In this document: positions 8,743 through 17,984 of the stretch, in pieces
Layout: every line of letters begins with the position of its first letter
How positions within the stretch are numbered: position 1 is the first letter of the stretch
NCBI GenBank assembly: GCA_963728195.1
Contig: CAVSIX010000011.1
Coordinates: forward strand, 248,001-312,000
Origin: Sva-07 sp963728195
Lineage (GTDB): Bacteria; Actinomycetota; Acidimicrobiia; Acidimicrobiales; Ilumatobacteraceae
DNA: 64,000 nucleotides
Reading direction: 5' to 3'
Notes under the pieces: generated by a model
Database searches by the model: none
What the model was told of the DNA's origin: nothing
Seen by the model: the letters and a program-made list of their open reading frames with translations, nothing else
Position numbers and translations under genes: made by a program

Positions 8743-8836
8743 CGATCAGCCGGCCGCCCACGGCGATCCGGGTTCATCGGCAAGCATGCTCCAGTCTGCC
8801 AGCTGTCATCCGCTCACCGGTTCGGGGCCGGGCTGC

Positions 8837-9298
8837 TCACGCCGCCGTGGGGAACGAACGTGCTGCCACCAGGTTGCCGCGTCGGGCGACGACGGTGCCG
8901 ACGGGATACGAGTCGCAGACCTCGTGGATGCAGTCGACGTGTTCGTCGATGATCGACTCGATCAGGTCGTCGACGTCGTCGTCGGGGCCGGTTCGGCCGT
9001 CGCCGGCTTCGAGCCGCTCCTGGGCGGTCTGCTCGAACAGCTCGATCCAGCCGGAACGGTCGAGCCAGTCGAAGACGGCATCGCGCAGGTCGTCTTCGGT
9101 GACGCCGGGACGTTCGGCGACCATGGCGGTGGTGGTGGCGAATCCGCTCGCCAATCCGGGGAACCCCCGGTTGCAGCCGCAGCGTTCCCCCGAGGCGCAC
9201 TCGGCGGCGAGCGGTGTGACGAGTTCGCCCTCGACGGTGAAGCTGTAGTCGTCAGCGATCGTGCCCTGCAGTTCGTTCGTGGCGATCAGGACCAACAT
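8837..9298 (-). CDS. Uncharacterised actinobacterial protein (DUF7715-like)
   Basis: This 153-residue protein starts MLVLIATNELQGTIADDY. The ATG at 9298 is preceded by GAGGAG, so upstream in-frame ATGs are not needed. The N-terminal half has a VEGELVTPL strand and a small Cys cluster (CASGERCGCNRGF) that might bind metal. The C-terminal half is acidic and ends with another Cys pair (DCIHEVC). I recall similar short actinobacterial proteins of unknown function with an N-terminal VATxxTQG and an EGELV motif, but the family name is from memory. No function is assigned. Confidence 0.75.
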   Translation of the reverse strand: MLVLIATNELQGTIADDYSFTVEGELVTPLAAECASGERCGCNRGFPGLASGFATTTAMVAERPGVTEDDLRDAVFDWLDRSGWIELFEQTAQERLEAGDGRTGPDDDVDDLIESIIDEHVDCIHEVCDSYPVGTVVARRGNLVAARSFPTAA

Positions 9299-9388
9299 GT
9301 CGTACTCCTCGTGTGCTCGTATCGGTGCCACCCGGCGAGTGGCGTTGCCTGTGATCAGTGTGAACGAGGGGTGTGTCAGAGTTCGGGG

Positions 9389-9832
9389 GTGAGATATCGC
9401 CACGTCCAGGCCGCGCCCGCGATGTACGTCATCTCAGCCTTCGGCGTCATCCTCGTGCTCGTCGGATGGGCAATCGGCGACGAGCCCGGAGGGTCCTGGT
9501 GGCTGGCGGCGACCGGTGTACTGGTCGCCGCAGTCGGCGTCGTCGGCGCTCGACTGACGGTGACCGTCGACGATCGAGCCGTCACGGCGTCGTTCGGGTG
9601 GGGCTGGCCGCGACGGCGGATCGAGATCGACCAGATCGACGACGTCGTCGCCGTGCGCAACAGCTGGTGGAACGGCTGGGGCATCCGCAAGGTGTCGCGC
9701 GGGTGGATGTACAACAACGCCGGCCGGGACGCGATCGAAGTGAAACTACGATCGGGCAGGGTGTTCCGCATCGGGACCGACGAGCCGATCGAACTGCTCG
9801 CTGCGCTCCAACGAAGCCGCCAGCGGGCGTGA
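9389..9832 (+). CDS. Small two-helix membrane protein with PH-like domain
   Basis: This 147-residue protein has two hydrophobic helices (about residues 11-29 and 34-52) separated by a short GDEPGGSW loop. A soluble C-terminal region of about 95 residues has alternating beta character (WPRRRIEIDQIDDVVAVRN, then VKLRSGRVFRIGTDEP). This resembles small bacterial membrane proteins with a PH-like (bPH/DUF3093-type) domain. The GTG at 9389 follows a G-rich stretch; ATG 9422 is a shorter alternative that would cut into the first helix. It is divergent from the DUF7715-like gene, with a 90-bp gap. The function is unknown. Confidence 0.7.
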   Translation: MRYRHVQAAPAMYVISAFGVILVLVGWAIGDEPGGSWWLAATGVLVAAVGVVGARLTVTVDDRAVTASFGWGWPRRRIEIDQIDDVVAVRNSWWNGWGIRKVSRGWMYNNAGRDAIEVKLRSGRVFRIGTDEPIELLAALQRSRQRA

Positions 9833-9874
9833 GCGCTCGCGCAGCCGTCGGCCGACCGTCTCGACCGGCGACGA

Positions 9875-10502
9875 TCAGGACGGTTCGTCGAGACCTGCGT
9901 GCTGGCGGAACTCCTCGCGGGTGTTCGTGTGGGGGAAGGGTTCGTCGGGTTCGGGCAGCCGCAGCGCTGCGCACAACGGCGCCCATCCGTCTCCGGGTCG
10001 GTACTCGACGAGCCGGTTCGGATCGACCTCGGCGCGAACGGCGGCATTGTGCGACTCGTAGGCCGCCTTTACTGCCTGTTCGTCGGTGCGATCGATGTCG
10101 CCGAGGTTCCAGGCGAACATGTCGCTGATCATCGCCGAGCGCTCGCGAGCGACATCGTCGGACGGATTCCGCGGGACGAGGATGGTCGAACTCGCGCTGT
10201 CCCACCACGTCTGCGCCGACGACCGGGTCGACAGCAGGATCGGGGCCTCGGGGAACGTCTCGGCGAGTTGACGCCACACCGCGGCGCCGGGATAGTCGAC
10301 GATCGCGCAGTAGCCGTCGAGGAGGCCGGCGAAGTCGACGGGTTCACCGCGGAACGCCGCGTGCCACACCGGAATCTCGTCGGGATGCCGGCCCACCTCG
10401 ACCATGTGGTGACAGGTGCCGCCGAGCAGCCGCTCGAGGGCGAGTCTTGAGCGACATCGTGCCGGTCCGCCCGAGACCGGCGCCGATCAGTCGAATCGTC
10501 AT
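9875..10502 (-). pseudogene. Sulfotransferase family protein, frameshifted near the N-terminus
   Basis: Reading the minus strand from ATG 10502 gives MTIRLIGAGLGRTGTMSLK, the PAPS-binding P-loop region of the Sulfotransfer_4-type family. The frame is then lost at about 10446. In the neighbouring frame the protein resumes as LALERLLGGTCHHMVEVGRH and continues to the stop at 9875. One extra base explains the break. The rest has the family features TFPEAPILLSTR and AQTWWDSASSTI. An intact version would be about 208 residues. Restarting at ATG 10405 would lack the P-loop and be inactive. Either the gene is broken or there is a single-base sequence error. Confidence 0.85.
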
Positions 10503-10542
10503 GGCGCCACGATGGATCGGGATCCGATCGGCGCGAGCGACG

Positions 10543-10770
10543 TCAGTTGTTGACGGCGCTCTGCGCGGCCTCGGGCCCGCTGATGGTCTCGGGGGCCTTC
10601 TCGGTGGCGGGCTGCACCTTGTCCTTCACGGTTGCCTGGGCCTGCTGCGCGGTCTTCGCGACCGTGCCCGTGGCCTTCTTGGCGCCGGCCTTCACGTCGT
10701 CACGCCGGAACGCCGCGACAGCGGCGGCAGCAGCGCCGAGGATGGCGAGGAGGAAAAAGAGCTTCTTCAT
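10543..10770 (-). CDS. Small single-pass membrane protein, unknown function
   Basis: This 75-residue protein has Lys-Lys at the N-terminus, one hydrophobic helix (residues 4-20) and a charged Ala/Lys/Gln-rich tail that is predicted to be helical (KAGAKKATGTVAKTAQQAQ). A ribosome binding site (GGGAG) lies close upstream of the ATG. The tail resembles short apolipoprotein- or LEA-like amphipathic repeats seen in small actinobacterial membrane proteins. No named family is recognised. It lies alone between the sulfotransferase and the TldE gene. Confidence 0.7.
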   Translation of the reverse strand: MKKLFFLLAILGAAAAAVAAFRRDDVKAGAKKATGTVAKTAQQAQATVKDKVQPATEKAPETISGPEAAQSAVNN

Positions 10771-10863
10771 GGTGATCTCCCATGGGTAGCAGCGGATGGA
10801 CGTTCACGGCGAACCGCTCACCAGGCCGACCGTACCGCTGTCGGCGCGTCCTCGACAACCGCG

Positions 10864-12213
10864 CTACAGCACGAAGCGCATCGCATCGACGAGTGCGCCG
10901 GGAAGGCGTGCACTGTCGGTGGACCGGCGCTCGTAGGTCGAGGTGTCGAGCAGCACCTCGGCGGTGTCGGTCAGCCCCTCGAGCCGGTCACCGAGGAGAT
11001 GGTAGGCGGTGTCGTCGAAGCGCAGCACGTTGACCGGTGCGACGATCTCGCCGTCGTCCATCCAGAACGTGGCGAAGCGTGTCATGCCCGTGGTCCGGCA
11101 GGCTGCCCGGTCGGAGAAGTTGGTGTACCACAGGTTGCCGACGTACAGCCCGCTCCCGAGTGCCTCGCCGACGGAGTCGGTGGCGATGGAGCCCGGAGCG
11201 ATCGCCACCGACTGGGGATACTCGTAGCCGGTGGCGCCGTTCGTCGGCACGCCGTACTCCTGAGCCGACCGCGGCGACACCAGCGTCTCGGCGTAGGCGC
11301 CGTCGACGACCAGCGGCACCTGGTCGGGCCGCAGGAAGCCGGCCGACTGGAAGTTCGCGGCGACACCGTGCGCGGTGTCCTCGCTGATCGAGACGAGCGG
11401 CGACAGCGTCGTTCCCTCGACCAGCATCTTGAGCAGGGGAGTCTGCTTCGTCTCGTGGGCCCGCAGGCCGAAGGCGCCGTAGTGCGAAAGCAGTTGCACG
11501 AGTTCCTCGAGCGCACGTGGTGCCAGATAGGTGCGGTACTCGCCGGGCGACAGGCTGATCGGGTCGCGTTCGAGCGCCGCCAGTTGGCGTGTCGACCAGT
11601 CGACCTTGGAGGCGAACGTGTCGTGATCCCAGTCGAAGCCGGCGTAGAGGTTCTTCGCGGCCTTGTCGGCGCGCAGGTAGAAGCACCAGTCGAGGTTGAA
11701 CGTCGACGACTGGAACCAGTTGCGCTGCCCGAGGCTGTTGGCGAACCCTTGGAAGGTGTCGCCCGATGCGTAGATCCCGACGAGGTCGCGGCCCTTGCCG
11801 GCTGAACGGATCTCGCCGAGGGCAGCATCGGGTTCGGGGATCGAGCCGCGCTCGATGCGCTCGGTCGTGGTCGGCTCGGTGTTGTAGAGCAGGAACGGAT
11901 CGTCGGCGACGAGCGATCGCTGGTCGCGCAGCTGGCCGAGCAGGGTTGCGAGACGGGCGTCGTCGACGCTGCGGTCGCCCGACAGGCGGATGCTGCCGCC
12001 GGTGTGGCGTCGGCCTTCGACCAGGTCGACGGTGAGCGTGCGTTGGTCGACCGTGCCGGCCTGGCGGACGTCGGAGTTGTTGAGCCGGATGAAGTCGGTG
12101 CGCTCGCCGGCGAAGTTGGCGAGCAGCACCTCGTCGCCGGTGAGCTTCGCCGTCGCCGCCGTGACCAGCTCGTCGAAGTACGCCTGCTCGGGATTCCGCG
12201 CAGCGGTGCTCAT
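10864..12213 (-). CDS. tldE: TldE/PmbA-like metalloprotease subunit
   Basis: This 449-residue protein belongs to the TldD/PmbA (U62) family. It lacks the HExxxH zinc motif, as expected for the TldE partner, and has the family C-terminal region with GLYVGNLWYTNF and DDGEIVAPVNVLRFDD. Its ATG at 12213 overlaps the stop of the upstream TldD gene (ATGA), so the pair is translationally coupled. TldD-TldE heterodimers cleave unfolded or short peptides and mature some ribosomally made peptides. No precursor peptide gene is evident nearby. The upstream part of the longer reading frame is only shadow. Confidence 0.87.
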   Translation of the reverse strand: MSTAARNPEQAYFDELVTAATAKLTGDEVLLANFAGERTDFIRLNNSDVRQAGTVDQRTLTVDLVEGRRHTGGSIRLSGDRSVDDARLATLLGQLRDQRSLVADDPFLLYNTEPTTTERIERGSIPEPDAALGEIRSAGKGRDLVGIYASGDTFQGFANSLGQRNWFQSSTFNLDWCFYLRADKAAKNLYAGFDWDHDTFASKVDWSTRQLAALERDPISLSPGEYRTYLAPRALEELVQLLSHYGAFGLRAHETKQTPLLKMLVEGTTLSPLVSISEDTAHGVAANFQSAGFLRPDQVPLVVDGAYAETLVSPRSAQEYGVPTNGATGYEYPQSVAIAPGSIATDSVGEALGSGLYVGNLWYTNFSDRAACRTTGMTRFATFWMDDGEIVAPVNVLRFDDTAYHLLGDRLEGLTDTAEVLLDTSTYERRSTDSARLPGALVDAMRFVL

Positions 12214-13685
12214 TCCTCGCCTCCGAAGACCTCGATGTTCGAGAACAGACAGGCGGGCGACGCGTGGCCGGTGCCGACCATCTGGTTGAGTTCGCCCTTG
12301 CCGCAGTTCGGCGTGCCCATCACCGTGAAGCTGTCGCGGTCGGCGACGCCGCTGAGGCTGCGCCAGAACGTCGACGAGATGCCGCGGTAGCCGGGGTTGC
12401 GCACGGCGCCGACGATCTCGCCGTCCTCGATCAGCTGGCCGTATTCGCAGCCGAACTGGAACTTGTTGCGGCTGTCGTCGATCGACCACGAGTTGTTGGT
12501 GTGGAGGTAGACGCCGCGTTCGATCGATCCGATCAGCTCGGCGACGGTCGAGTCACCCGGCTCGACGTTGAGGTTCGCCATCCGGTCGATCGGCGGGCGG
12601 TTCCAGTTCTGGGCCCGCGAGTTGGCGACGCCGGGCAGGCCACTGCGTTGCTGGGAGACCGCACCCCCGAGCCCGCGGACGAGGATGCCGTTCTCGATCA
12701 AGTGCTGCCGCTCGGCGGGGGTGCCGTCGTCGTCGAATCCGTACGACGCGAGCTGGCCTGGAACCGTGGGGTCGAAGGTGACGTTGAGCAGCTCGGAGCC
12801 GTACTGGTACGAGCCGAACATGTCCGGCGTGACGAAACTGGTGCCTGCGTAGTTGCGTTCGTCGCCGAGGATCCGGTCGAGTTCCAGCGGGTGGCCGATC
12901 GACTCGTGGATCTGCAGGATCATCTGGTCGGGTGCGAGCAGGGCGTCCATCACGCCGGTCGGACAGTTCGGTGCGGTGAGGAGTTCGAGGGCCTGTTCGG
13001 CGATCTTGCTCGCCGCATCGCCGAAGCCGTAGCGGCCGAGCACCTCGGCGCCGCCCTGGCCGCAGAAGGCGTGCCCACCGAAGGTGCGCATCTGGGTGTT
13101 GGTGCCCTCGTTCGCCGTCACGTTGAGGCTCGGGTACACGAAGCGGAAGCGCTGCTCGATGCGGCCCGTGTCGCCGCTACGTGAGCCGGTGAGCAGCAGC
13201 TGATCGACGTCTCGCCGCACCAGCGAGGCGCCCCAGTTGACGATCCGGTCGTCGGTGCCCAACAGGCGCGACTGTTGCTGGAGCAGTTCCAGGCGGTCGT
13301 TGAGCGGCAGGGTGTCCCAGGTGACCTCGACCGGCGACGCGTAGGTGCCGACGGCGTGGCTGGTCGGTGCGGTCGTGGTGACCATCGCGCCGGCGGTGAC
13401 GCGCGCCCAGTAGCGGGCGCGATCGACGGCGGCAGCGAGACCGCGTTCGCTGAGGTCGGTGGTGGCGCCGTAGCCGAGGCCGCCGTCGTTCCAGATCGTG
13501 ATCATCACGCCGGTGTCGAACTCGGTGAAGATCGGCTCCAGCTGGTTGCGCCGGACGGTCAGATGCTCGGAACGCTCGTCGACGAGTCGCGCCGAGGCGT
13601 AGTCGACGTCATCGGGCAGTGCCGACCGCAGCCGGTCCTCGAGCGCCGTCGATTCGATCAGCGGATCGTTGATCAGGTCGGTCAT
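12210..13685 (-). CDS. tldD: TldD-like zinc metalloprotease subunit
   Basis: This 491-residue protein carries the TldD zinc motif HESIGH at residues 260-265. The family segments GDERNYAGTSFV and GGAVSQQRSGLPGVANSRAQ follow it. In characterised TldD-TldE this subunit holds the active site, inside a cavity formed with TldE. It is first in the operon, followed by tldE with a 4-bp overlap. The ATG at 13685 lies 48 bp from the divergent NTF2-like gene. Peptide substrates are unknown here. Confidence 0.9.
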   Translation of the reverse strand: MTDLINDPLIESTALEDRLRSALPDDVDYASARLVDERSEHLTVRRNQLEPIFTEFDTGVMITIWNDGGLGYGATTDLSERGLAAAVDRARYWARVTAGAMVTTTAPTSHAVGTYASPVEVTWDTLPLNDRLELLQQQSRLLGTDDRIVNWGASLVRRDVDQLLLTGSRSGDTGRIEQRFRFVYPSLNVTANEGTNTQMRTFGGHAFCGQGGAEVLGRYGFGDAASKIAEQALELLTAPNCPTGVMDALLAPDQMILQIHESIGHPLELDRILGDERNYAGTSFVTPDMFGSYQYGSELLNVTFDPTVPGQLASYGFDDDGTPAERQHLIENGILVRGLGGAVSQQRSGLPGVANSRAQNWNRPPIDRMANLNVEPGDSTVAELIGSIERGVYLHTNNSWSIDDSRNKFQFGCEYGQLIEDGEIVGAVRNPGYRGISSTFWRSLSGVADRDSFTVMGTPNCGKGELNQMVGTGHASPACLFSNIEVFGGEE

Positions 13686-13733
13686 CGTTTCAGGCTACGT
13701 GAGCGAGCCATGCGTGCGAATACTGTTCGGGGT

Positions 13734-14102
13734 ATGGACATCGCAGCGCGCACTTCCCGGCTGTTCGAGATCTTCGAGTCGCAGGAGTTCGACGGTCTCG
13801 AGTCGTTGCTCGCCGCGGACGCGCGGATGAAACAGAACGGCAACCCGGAGCACGACGTGGCAGGGCTGATGGCATTCGTCAAAGGGTTGAAGAACGACGG
13901 TGTCAGCGTGAACTACTCCGACGTCCGTCGTTCGGTGGGTGAGGGCTTCGTCGTCGAGCAGCACGTCGTCACCCTCACCCGACCCGACGGCAAGTCGGCG
14001 TCGACGGACGTGTGCGTCGTACTGCGCTTCGACGATGTCGGTCTGATCACGCGCCTCGACGAGTACGCCGACTCCGCGGTGTTTGCGTCGCTCTACGCGT
14101 GA
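13734..14102 (+). CDS. NTF2-like/SnoaL-like small protein
   Basis: This 122-residue protein has the cone-shaped NTF2-like pattern. An N-terminal helix (RTSRLFEIFESQEFDGLESLLAADARM) precedes strands with GEGFVVEQHVVTLTRPDGK and VCVVLRFDDVGLITRLDEY. SnoaL-like proteins include cyclases, isomerases and binding proteins, and the residues here do not identify an activity. I chose ATG 13734 after GGGGT; an ATG at 13710 would add eight residues. Its 3' end overlaps the convergent cyclase gene by 10 bp. Confidence 0.8.
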   Translation: MDIAARTSRLFEIFESQEFDGLESLLAADARMKQNGNPEHDVAGLMAFVKGLKNDGVSVNYSDVRRSVGEGFVVEQHVVTLTRPDGKSASTDVCVVLRFDDVGLITRLDEYADSAVFASLYA

Positions 14103-17100
14103 GCGGGCACTCGGGGCGCACGTTCGGACTTCGAGGGATCCGACAGATACCGGGGCACCGCAACCGACAGGTCGATGCCCATCCGCATTGCGATCTCTTC
14201 CGCGTTGGCTGCTGCGGCCGAGCGTTGTTCCGTGGTGGCCGCCACATGGGCCAGTTCCTCGAGTGTGAGTGCGAGTTCGAGTTCGGCGCCGTCGGCGGTG
14301 GCCCTGGCGGCGCTGAGTTCGAGAGCCGATCGGGCCTCGTCGAGTCGGCCAAGCCCGGCCAGTGCTCGCGCTCGTGAGCGTTCGAGCAGAGGGACGATGC
14401 CCCCCGTCGCGGCCTCGGATTCGATCGCCAGCGCATCGTCGATGGCCGTCAGCGCCTCGTCGAAGCGATCGGCGAACGCCAGCCCCTCGGCGATTCTCGC
14501 TGATGTCTCGACCATCCACGAGGTGGCCTTCATCTCCTCGAAGGTCTTGCCGGCCTCTGCCAGGAGCTGGAGTCCCTTGTCGAAGCGACCTCGCCGCACT
14601 TCGATACGGCCCAGTGCGCTTTGTGCTGCGGCGTCGATCATTCGGTATTGCGATGCCGACGCCGCCCGACGTGCGTCCTTGAGGAACGACTCGGCTTCGT
14701 CCAGCCGACCTTGATCCGCAAGTACCTCGCCGAGGTTGAGCGACACGTGAGCGAGTCCGATCACGTGCCCTGCGGTTCGGAGCGCCTCGCTGGCTTCCTC
14801 GTACAGGCTGACAGCACGGTCGAGTTCACCTCGGTGTACGGCATTGACGCCCATGTTGAGTAGCGCATGCCCCATCCCGAGATGATCGCCGAGCTCTCGA
14901 TAGATGGCGACGGACCGCCCCTCGTACTCGGCTGCCCGAACGTCGCCGAGGTCGGTGAGGGCACCCTCGATCAGGTAGAGCGCGTGCGCCAGGGTCTTGC
15001 GTGCGTCGGTGCGATCGGCGTGGTCGATCGCTGACTCGCACCACCGCACGCAGTTGCGCAGCTTTCCCTGGCGGAAGCGCACGCCGGCGTACGACACCTC
15101 GAACTCGGCGCGCAGTGCGAGCAGATGCTCCCGGACGTCACCGCCGGCGGCTTCGCTGGCTCGAATGTCACCCAGGCCACGACGCAGCCATCTCAGAGCG
15201 GCCTCGTAGCGGCCTTCCTTCTCCCGAACCATTCCCTCCTTGCGCAGCAGGTCCACCTGTCGCACGTCGTCCGCGTCCACGAGCTTGCGGGCGAGTCGGT
15301 ACCCGTACGAGGCGAGTGGGAAATCAGCCGAGAGCTCGGCCGAGTCGCCGAGGCGTTCTGCGACGTCGGCGAGATCGTCGACGGGGACCGTGTCGACTCG
15401 CCGGGCATTTTCCAAGGCACGCTCGTACAACGATGCCGCTTCGTGGTGAGCGAACTTGCGCGCAGCGCGATCACCGGCTCGTCGGAGTGCCTCCCAGGCC
15501 AGAAGTCGTTCACCGGCGAGGTCCCGGTGGTGCCCGATCAGGCTCAGCCGGTCGTCGTCGGGTCGGCCCGGGAGCGAAGAGAGAACGTCGGCAGCCCGCT
15601 TGTGGAGGTCTCGACGACGGGAATACGGAAGCAGCCCGTAGGCGACCTCGCGAACGAGACCGTGTTCGAAGACCAGATCGGAGCCGTCCGCGACCAGGTA
15701 ACCGCTCAGACGGTCGACGGTTCGATCCGCCGGGTACGGCATGTCAGGACCGAGCGTGGCAGCGAGCAGGTCCCGATCGAACCGGTCTCCGAGGACGGCA
15801 CCGCCACGCAGGACGGTGCGGTCGGGGCGGGGCAGGCGGTCGATGCGCGCGGCGAGGATGTCCTCCAGGCGGTCTGGCAGATCCTCCTGCGATCCGGAGT
15901 CGAGCACCGCTCGAAGGAGTTCGACGAGATACAGGGGGTTGCCGCCGGCGCGATCGCACAAGCGCTCGATGTCGCGCATCGAAACGCCCGCTTCCTCGGT
16001 CAGTTCACTCGCGAGTTGCCCTGCGAGTTGGTCGGGAAGCGGCGCAATTTCGATGCGGACCGGGTCGAAGCCGAACGCGCCCTCCGAACCGTCCTCGACC
16101 TGTCGCCGAGTCGTGCATACGAGCCAGGGACGTACGGCGATGTCGCGCATCACTCGTGCGAGCATCTGTGCCGACGCATCGTCCATCCACGTCGCGTCTT
16201 CGAGGATCAGCAGGCCGGGCGCTCTGAGCGCCGCCTCGAAGAAGTCCGCAGCCGCCTCGTGGAGCGCCTGCGCCCGGAACGACGGGTCGAGAGCGAGTAC
16301 TTCGGGTGTCTCGTCGGCGCTCGCATCGATGACCGTGGCAAGCAACGGGATCCACGGCGCGACAGCCGGAGCGACGGCGCCGACCCGCTGGACCAGCTGT
16401 TCTCCCGCCGTCGACTGATCGGCATCGAACGCAATGCCGAGAACCCGTCGAAGAAGGAGTCGGGCCACGTAGTAGGGACGATCGGCCTGGAAGGGTTCGC
16501 AGGTGATTCGCAGAGTGGGAACCTCGGCGCGGTCGACCAGCTCGTCGAGCAACCGTGACTTGCCGATGCCTGGCGGTCCGACCAGCTCGATGCACGTGCC
16601 ATGCCCCTCACGGGCGTCGCCCACCGCGTCGGTCAGGATCCGGAGTTCGTCTTCGCGCCCGATGAACGGTGGTCGCAGCCGCTCGCTCCGAACTCCCTCC
16701 AGCACCCGCTCCTTGACGAGAGATGCATGCTGGGGGTGTCGCTTTCCTTTCACCATGAACGGATCGAGGGGCTCGGTCAGGAACGCCGTGGCGGTGTTGT
16801 CCAAGAGCGCACGGCTGGCCACCACCTGTCCGGGCCCGGCCTTTCCCATGAGGCGAGCAGACAGGTTGACCGCATCTCCGATGACCGTGAACACGTGGCG
16901 CCACGGGGCACCGACGTTGCTCGCGAAGACATGGCCCGAGTGGGCGCCGGCGCGAATGGGGAGGGGGAGATGCTGGTCGAACACGCTCCGCAACGTCAGG
17001 AGCAGTCGGCCCTCGATGTCCTCGACTCCCTCGGGCGTGCCGGCGGTGATGATCAGCTTCGCGCCGTCGGGGGCGAGGTCCGAGGCCAGCAGACAGGCGT

Positions 17101-17935
17101 CGGCCTCGGCTGCTGCAATCGCCACCGTGGTGACGATCGTACTCAGGGCTGTCGCCGTCTGCTCGGGCCCGTTCGTCGCCAGGAACTCGTCGACACCCAT
17201 GATGTGCAGGAACCCGACGGCGACGCGTCGGTGCTCCGGTTCGAGGTCTCCGGCTTCGATCCGGCGACGCACCGCTGCCGGCACGAGGATCGTTCGATCG
17301 ATGTCGGGCGTCAAAATCGGCCCGACGAGGCCTCCTGCACGATCAGGTTCACGTCGCAGGAGCAGACCAGGGCCGACTGCTCTACCGGTGTGTGATGCCG
17401 GCAACTGTGCCGCTGTCGTCCGGCTCACGACCACTTCGCCCGCCGATGCGGCACCCTCGATGTCGGTGACGAGTGTCGCGTCCGGACCGATGATCAGCAG
17501 TTCGCGCTGCTGATCGCCGGCGAGCACCAGGTGGAAGCGTCCGGTGTGGACGCCCTGGGAGATGCGCAGGACCACCCGGCCCTTGCCGGTCTCGATGGGA
17601 CCCCTCGCCTTCAGCGCGGCACGCATCTGGTGAGCCGCCCGGCAGGCACGAGCGGCGTGGCCGTCCCCCTCGAACGCGAGGAAGAGGGCGTCGCCGCCGT
17701 ACTTGAGGAGGTCGCCGCCTTCGTCGCGGGCCTCACCGAGCAGGTCGGTGAACGTGCCCAGCAGGATGTCGGTCAGTTCCTCGGCGCCGGCCTTGCCCTG
17801 CTCGGCCAACTTCTCCGACAACTTGGTGAACCCGGAGACGTCGGCGAACACCATTGAACCGTCGAGTACCCACGTCGATCGTCGCGGGTCGCTCACCAGT
17901 GACGGCACATACGGTTCGAGCAGTGACGTGGACAC
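14093..17935 (-). CDS. Tandem class III cyclase domains, AAA-type ATPase and TPR protein (soluble adenylyl cyclase-like layout)
   Basis: This 1280-residue protein has four parts. Cyclase domain 1 (about 25-190) has FADVSGFTKLSE and YGGDALFLAF, giving the metal-binding Asp32 and Asp82, but lacks the NxxxR motif. Cyclase domain 2 (about 237-395) lacks the first metal Asp (FLHIMGVDEF) but has VIGDAVNLSARL, with Asn357 and Arg361. The two halves therefore look complementary, forming one active site. An ATPase follows with Walker A GPPGIGKS (453-460) and Walker B LLILEDATWMDDA near 565. The last 400 residues are TPR-like. The order matches mammalian soluble adenylyl cyclase. The product is probably cAMP, although cGMP is not excluded. 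No HTH domain is seen. Confidence 0.88.
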   Translation of the reverse strand: MSTSLLEPYVPSLVSDPRRSTWVLDGSMVFADVSGFTKLSEKLAEQGKAGAEELTDILLGTFTDLLGEARDEGGDLLKYGGDALFLAFEGDGHAARACRAAHQMRAALKARGPIETGKGRVVLRISQGVHTGRFHLVLAGDQQRELLIIGPDATLVTDIEGAASAGEVVVSRTTAAQLPASHTGRAVGPGLLLRREPDRAGGLVGPILTPDIDRTILVPAAVRRRIEAGDLEPEHRRVAVGFLHIMGVDEFLATNGPEQTATALSTIVTTVAIAAAEADACLLASDLAPDGAKLIITAGTPEGVEDIEGRLLLTLRSVFDQHLPLPIRAGAHSGHVFASNVGAPWRHVFTVIGDAVNLSARLMGKAGPGQVVASRALLDNTATAFLTEPLDPFMVKGKRHPQHASLVKERVLEGVRSERLRPPFIGREDELRILTDAVGDAREGHGTCIELVGPPGIGKSRLLDELVDRAEVPTLRITCEPFQADRPYYVARLLLRRVLGIAFDADQSTAGEQLVQRVGAVAPAVAPWIPLLATVIDASADETPEVLALDPSFRAQALHEAAADFFEAALRAPGLLILEDATWMDDASAQMLARVMRDIAVRPWLVCTTRRQVEDGSEGAFGFDPVRIEIAPLPDQLAGQLASELTEEAGVSMRDIERLCDRAGGNPLYLVELLRAVLDSGSQEDLPDRLEDILAARIDRLPRPDRTVLRGGAVLGDRFDRDLLAATLGPDMPYPADRTVDRLSGYLVADGSDLVFEHGLVREVAYGLLPYSRRRDLHKRAADVLSSLPGRPDDDRLSLIGHHRDLAGERLLAWEALRRAGDRAARKFAHHEAASLYERALENARRVDTVPVDDLADVAERLGDSAELSADFPLASYGYRLARKLVDADDVRQVDLLRKEGMVREKEGRYEAALRWLRRGLGDIRASEAAGGDVREHLLALRAEFEVSYAGVRFRQGKLRNCVRWCESAIDHADRTDARKTLAHALYLIEGALTDLGDVRAAEYEGRSVAIYRELGDHLGMGHALLNMGVNAVHRGELDRAVSLYEEASEALRTAGHVIGLAHVSLNLGEVLADQGRLDEAESFLKDARRAASASQYRMIDAAAQSALGRIEVRRGRFDKGLQLLAEAGKTFEEMKATSWMVETSARIAEGLAFADRFDEALTAIDDALAIESEAATGGIVPLLERSRARALAGLGRLDEARSALELSAARATADGAELELALTLEELAHVAATTEQRSAAAANAEEIAMRMGIDLSVAVPRYLSDPSKSERAPRVPAHA

Positions 17936-17955
17936 AAGTCACAGTCTCTCACTTC

Positions 17956-17984
17956 TTGAGGTTGCGGGACGCTCGGGCTAGATT
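17956..17984 (+). promoter_or_regulatory. Candidate sigma-70-type promoter for the RLIG-repeat gene
   Basis: TTGAGG at 17956-17961 and TAGATT at 17979-17984 are separated by exactly 17 bp. The predicted transcription start near 17991 would give a leader of about 25 nt, with AAAGGG before the ATG at 18017. It lies in the short gap between the divergent cyclase gene and the RLIG gene. Confidence 0.45.

Noticed and set aside
10447..11805. A 452-residue plus-strand open frame opposite the TldE gene.
   Set aside because: No start signal or family features; the minus strand carries a clear TldE.
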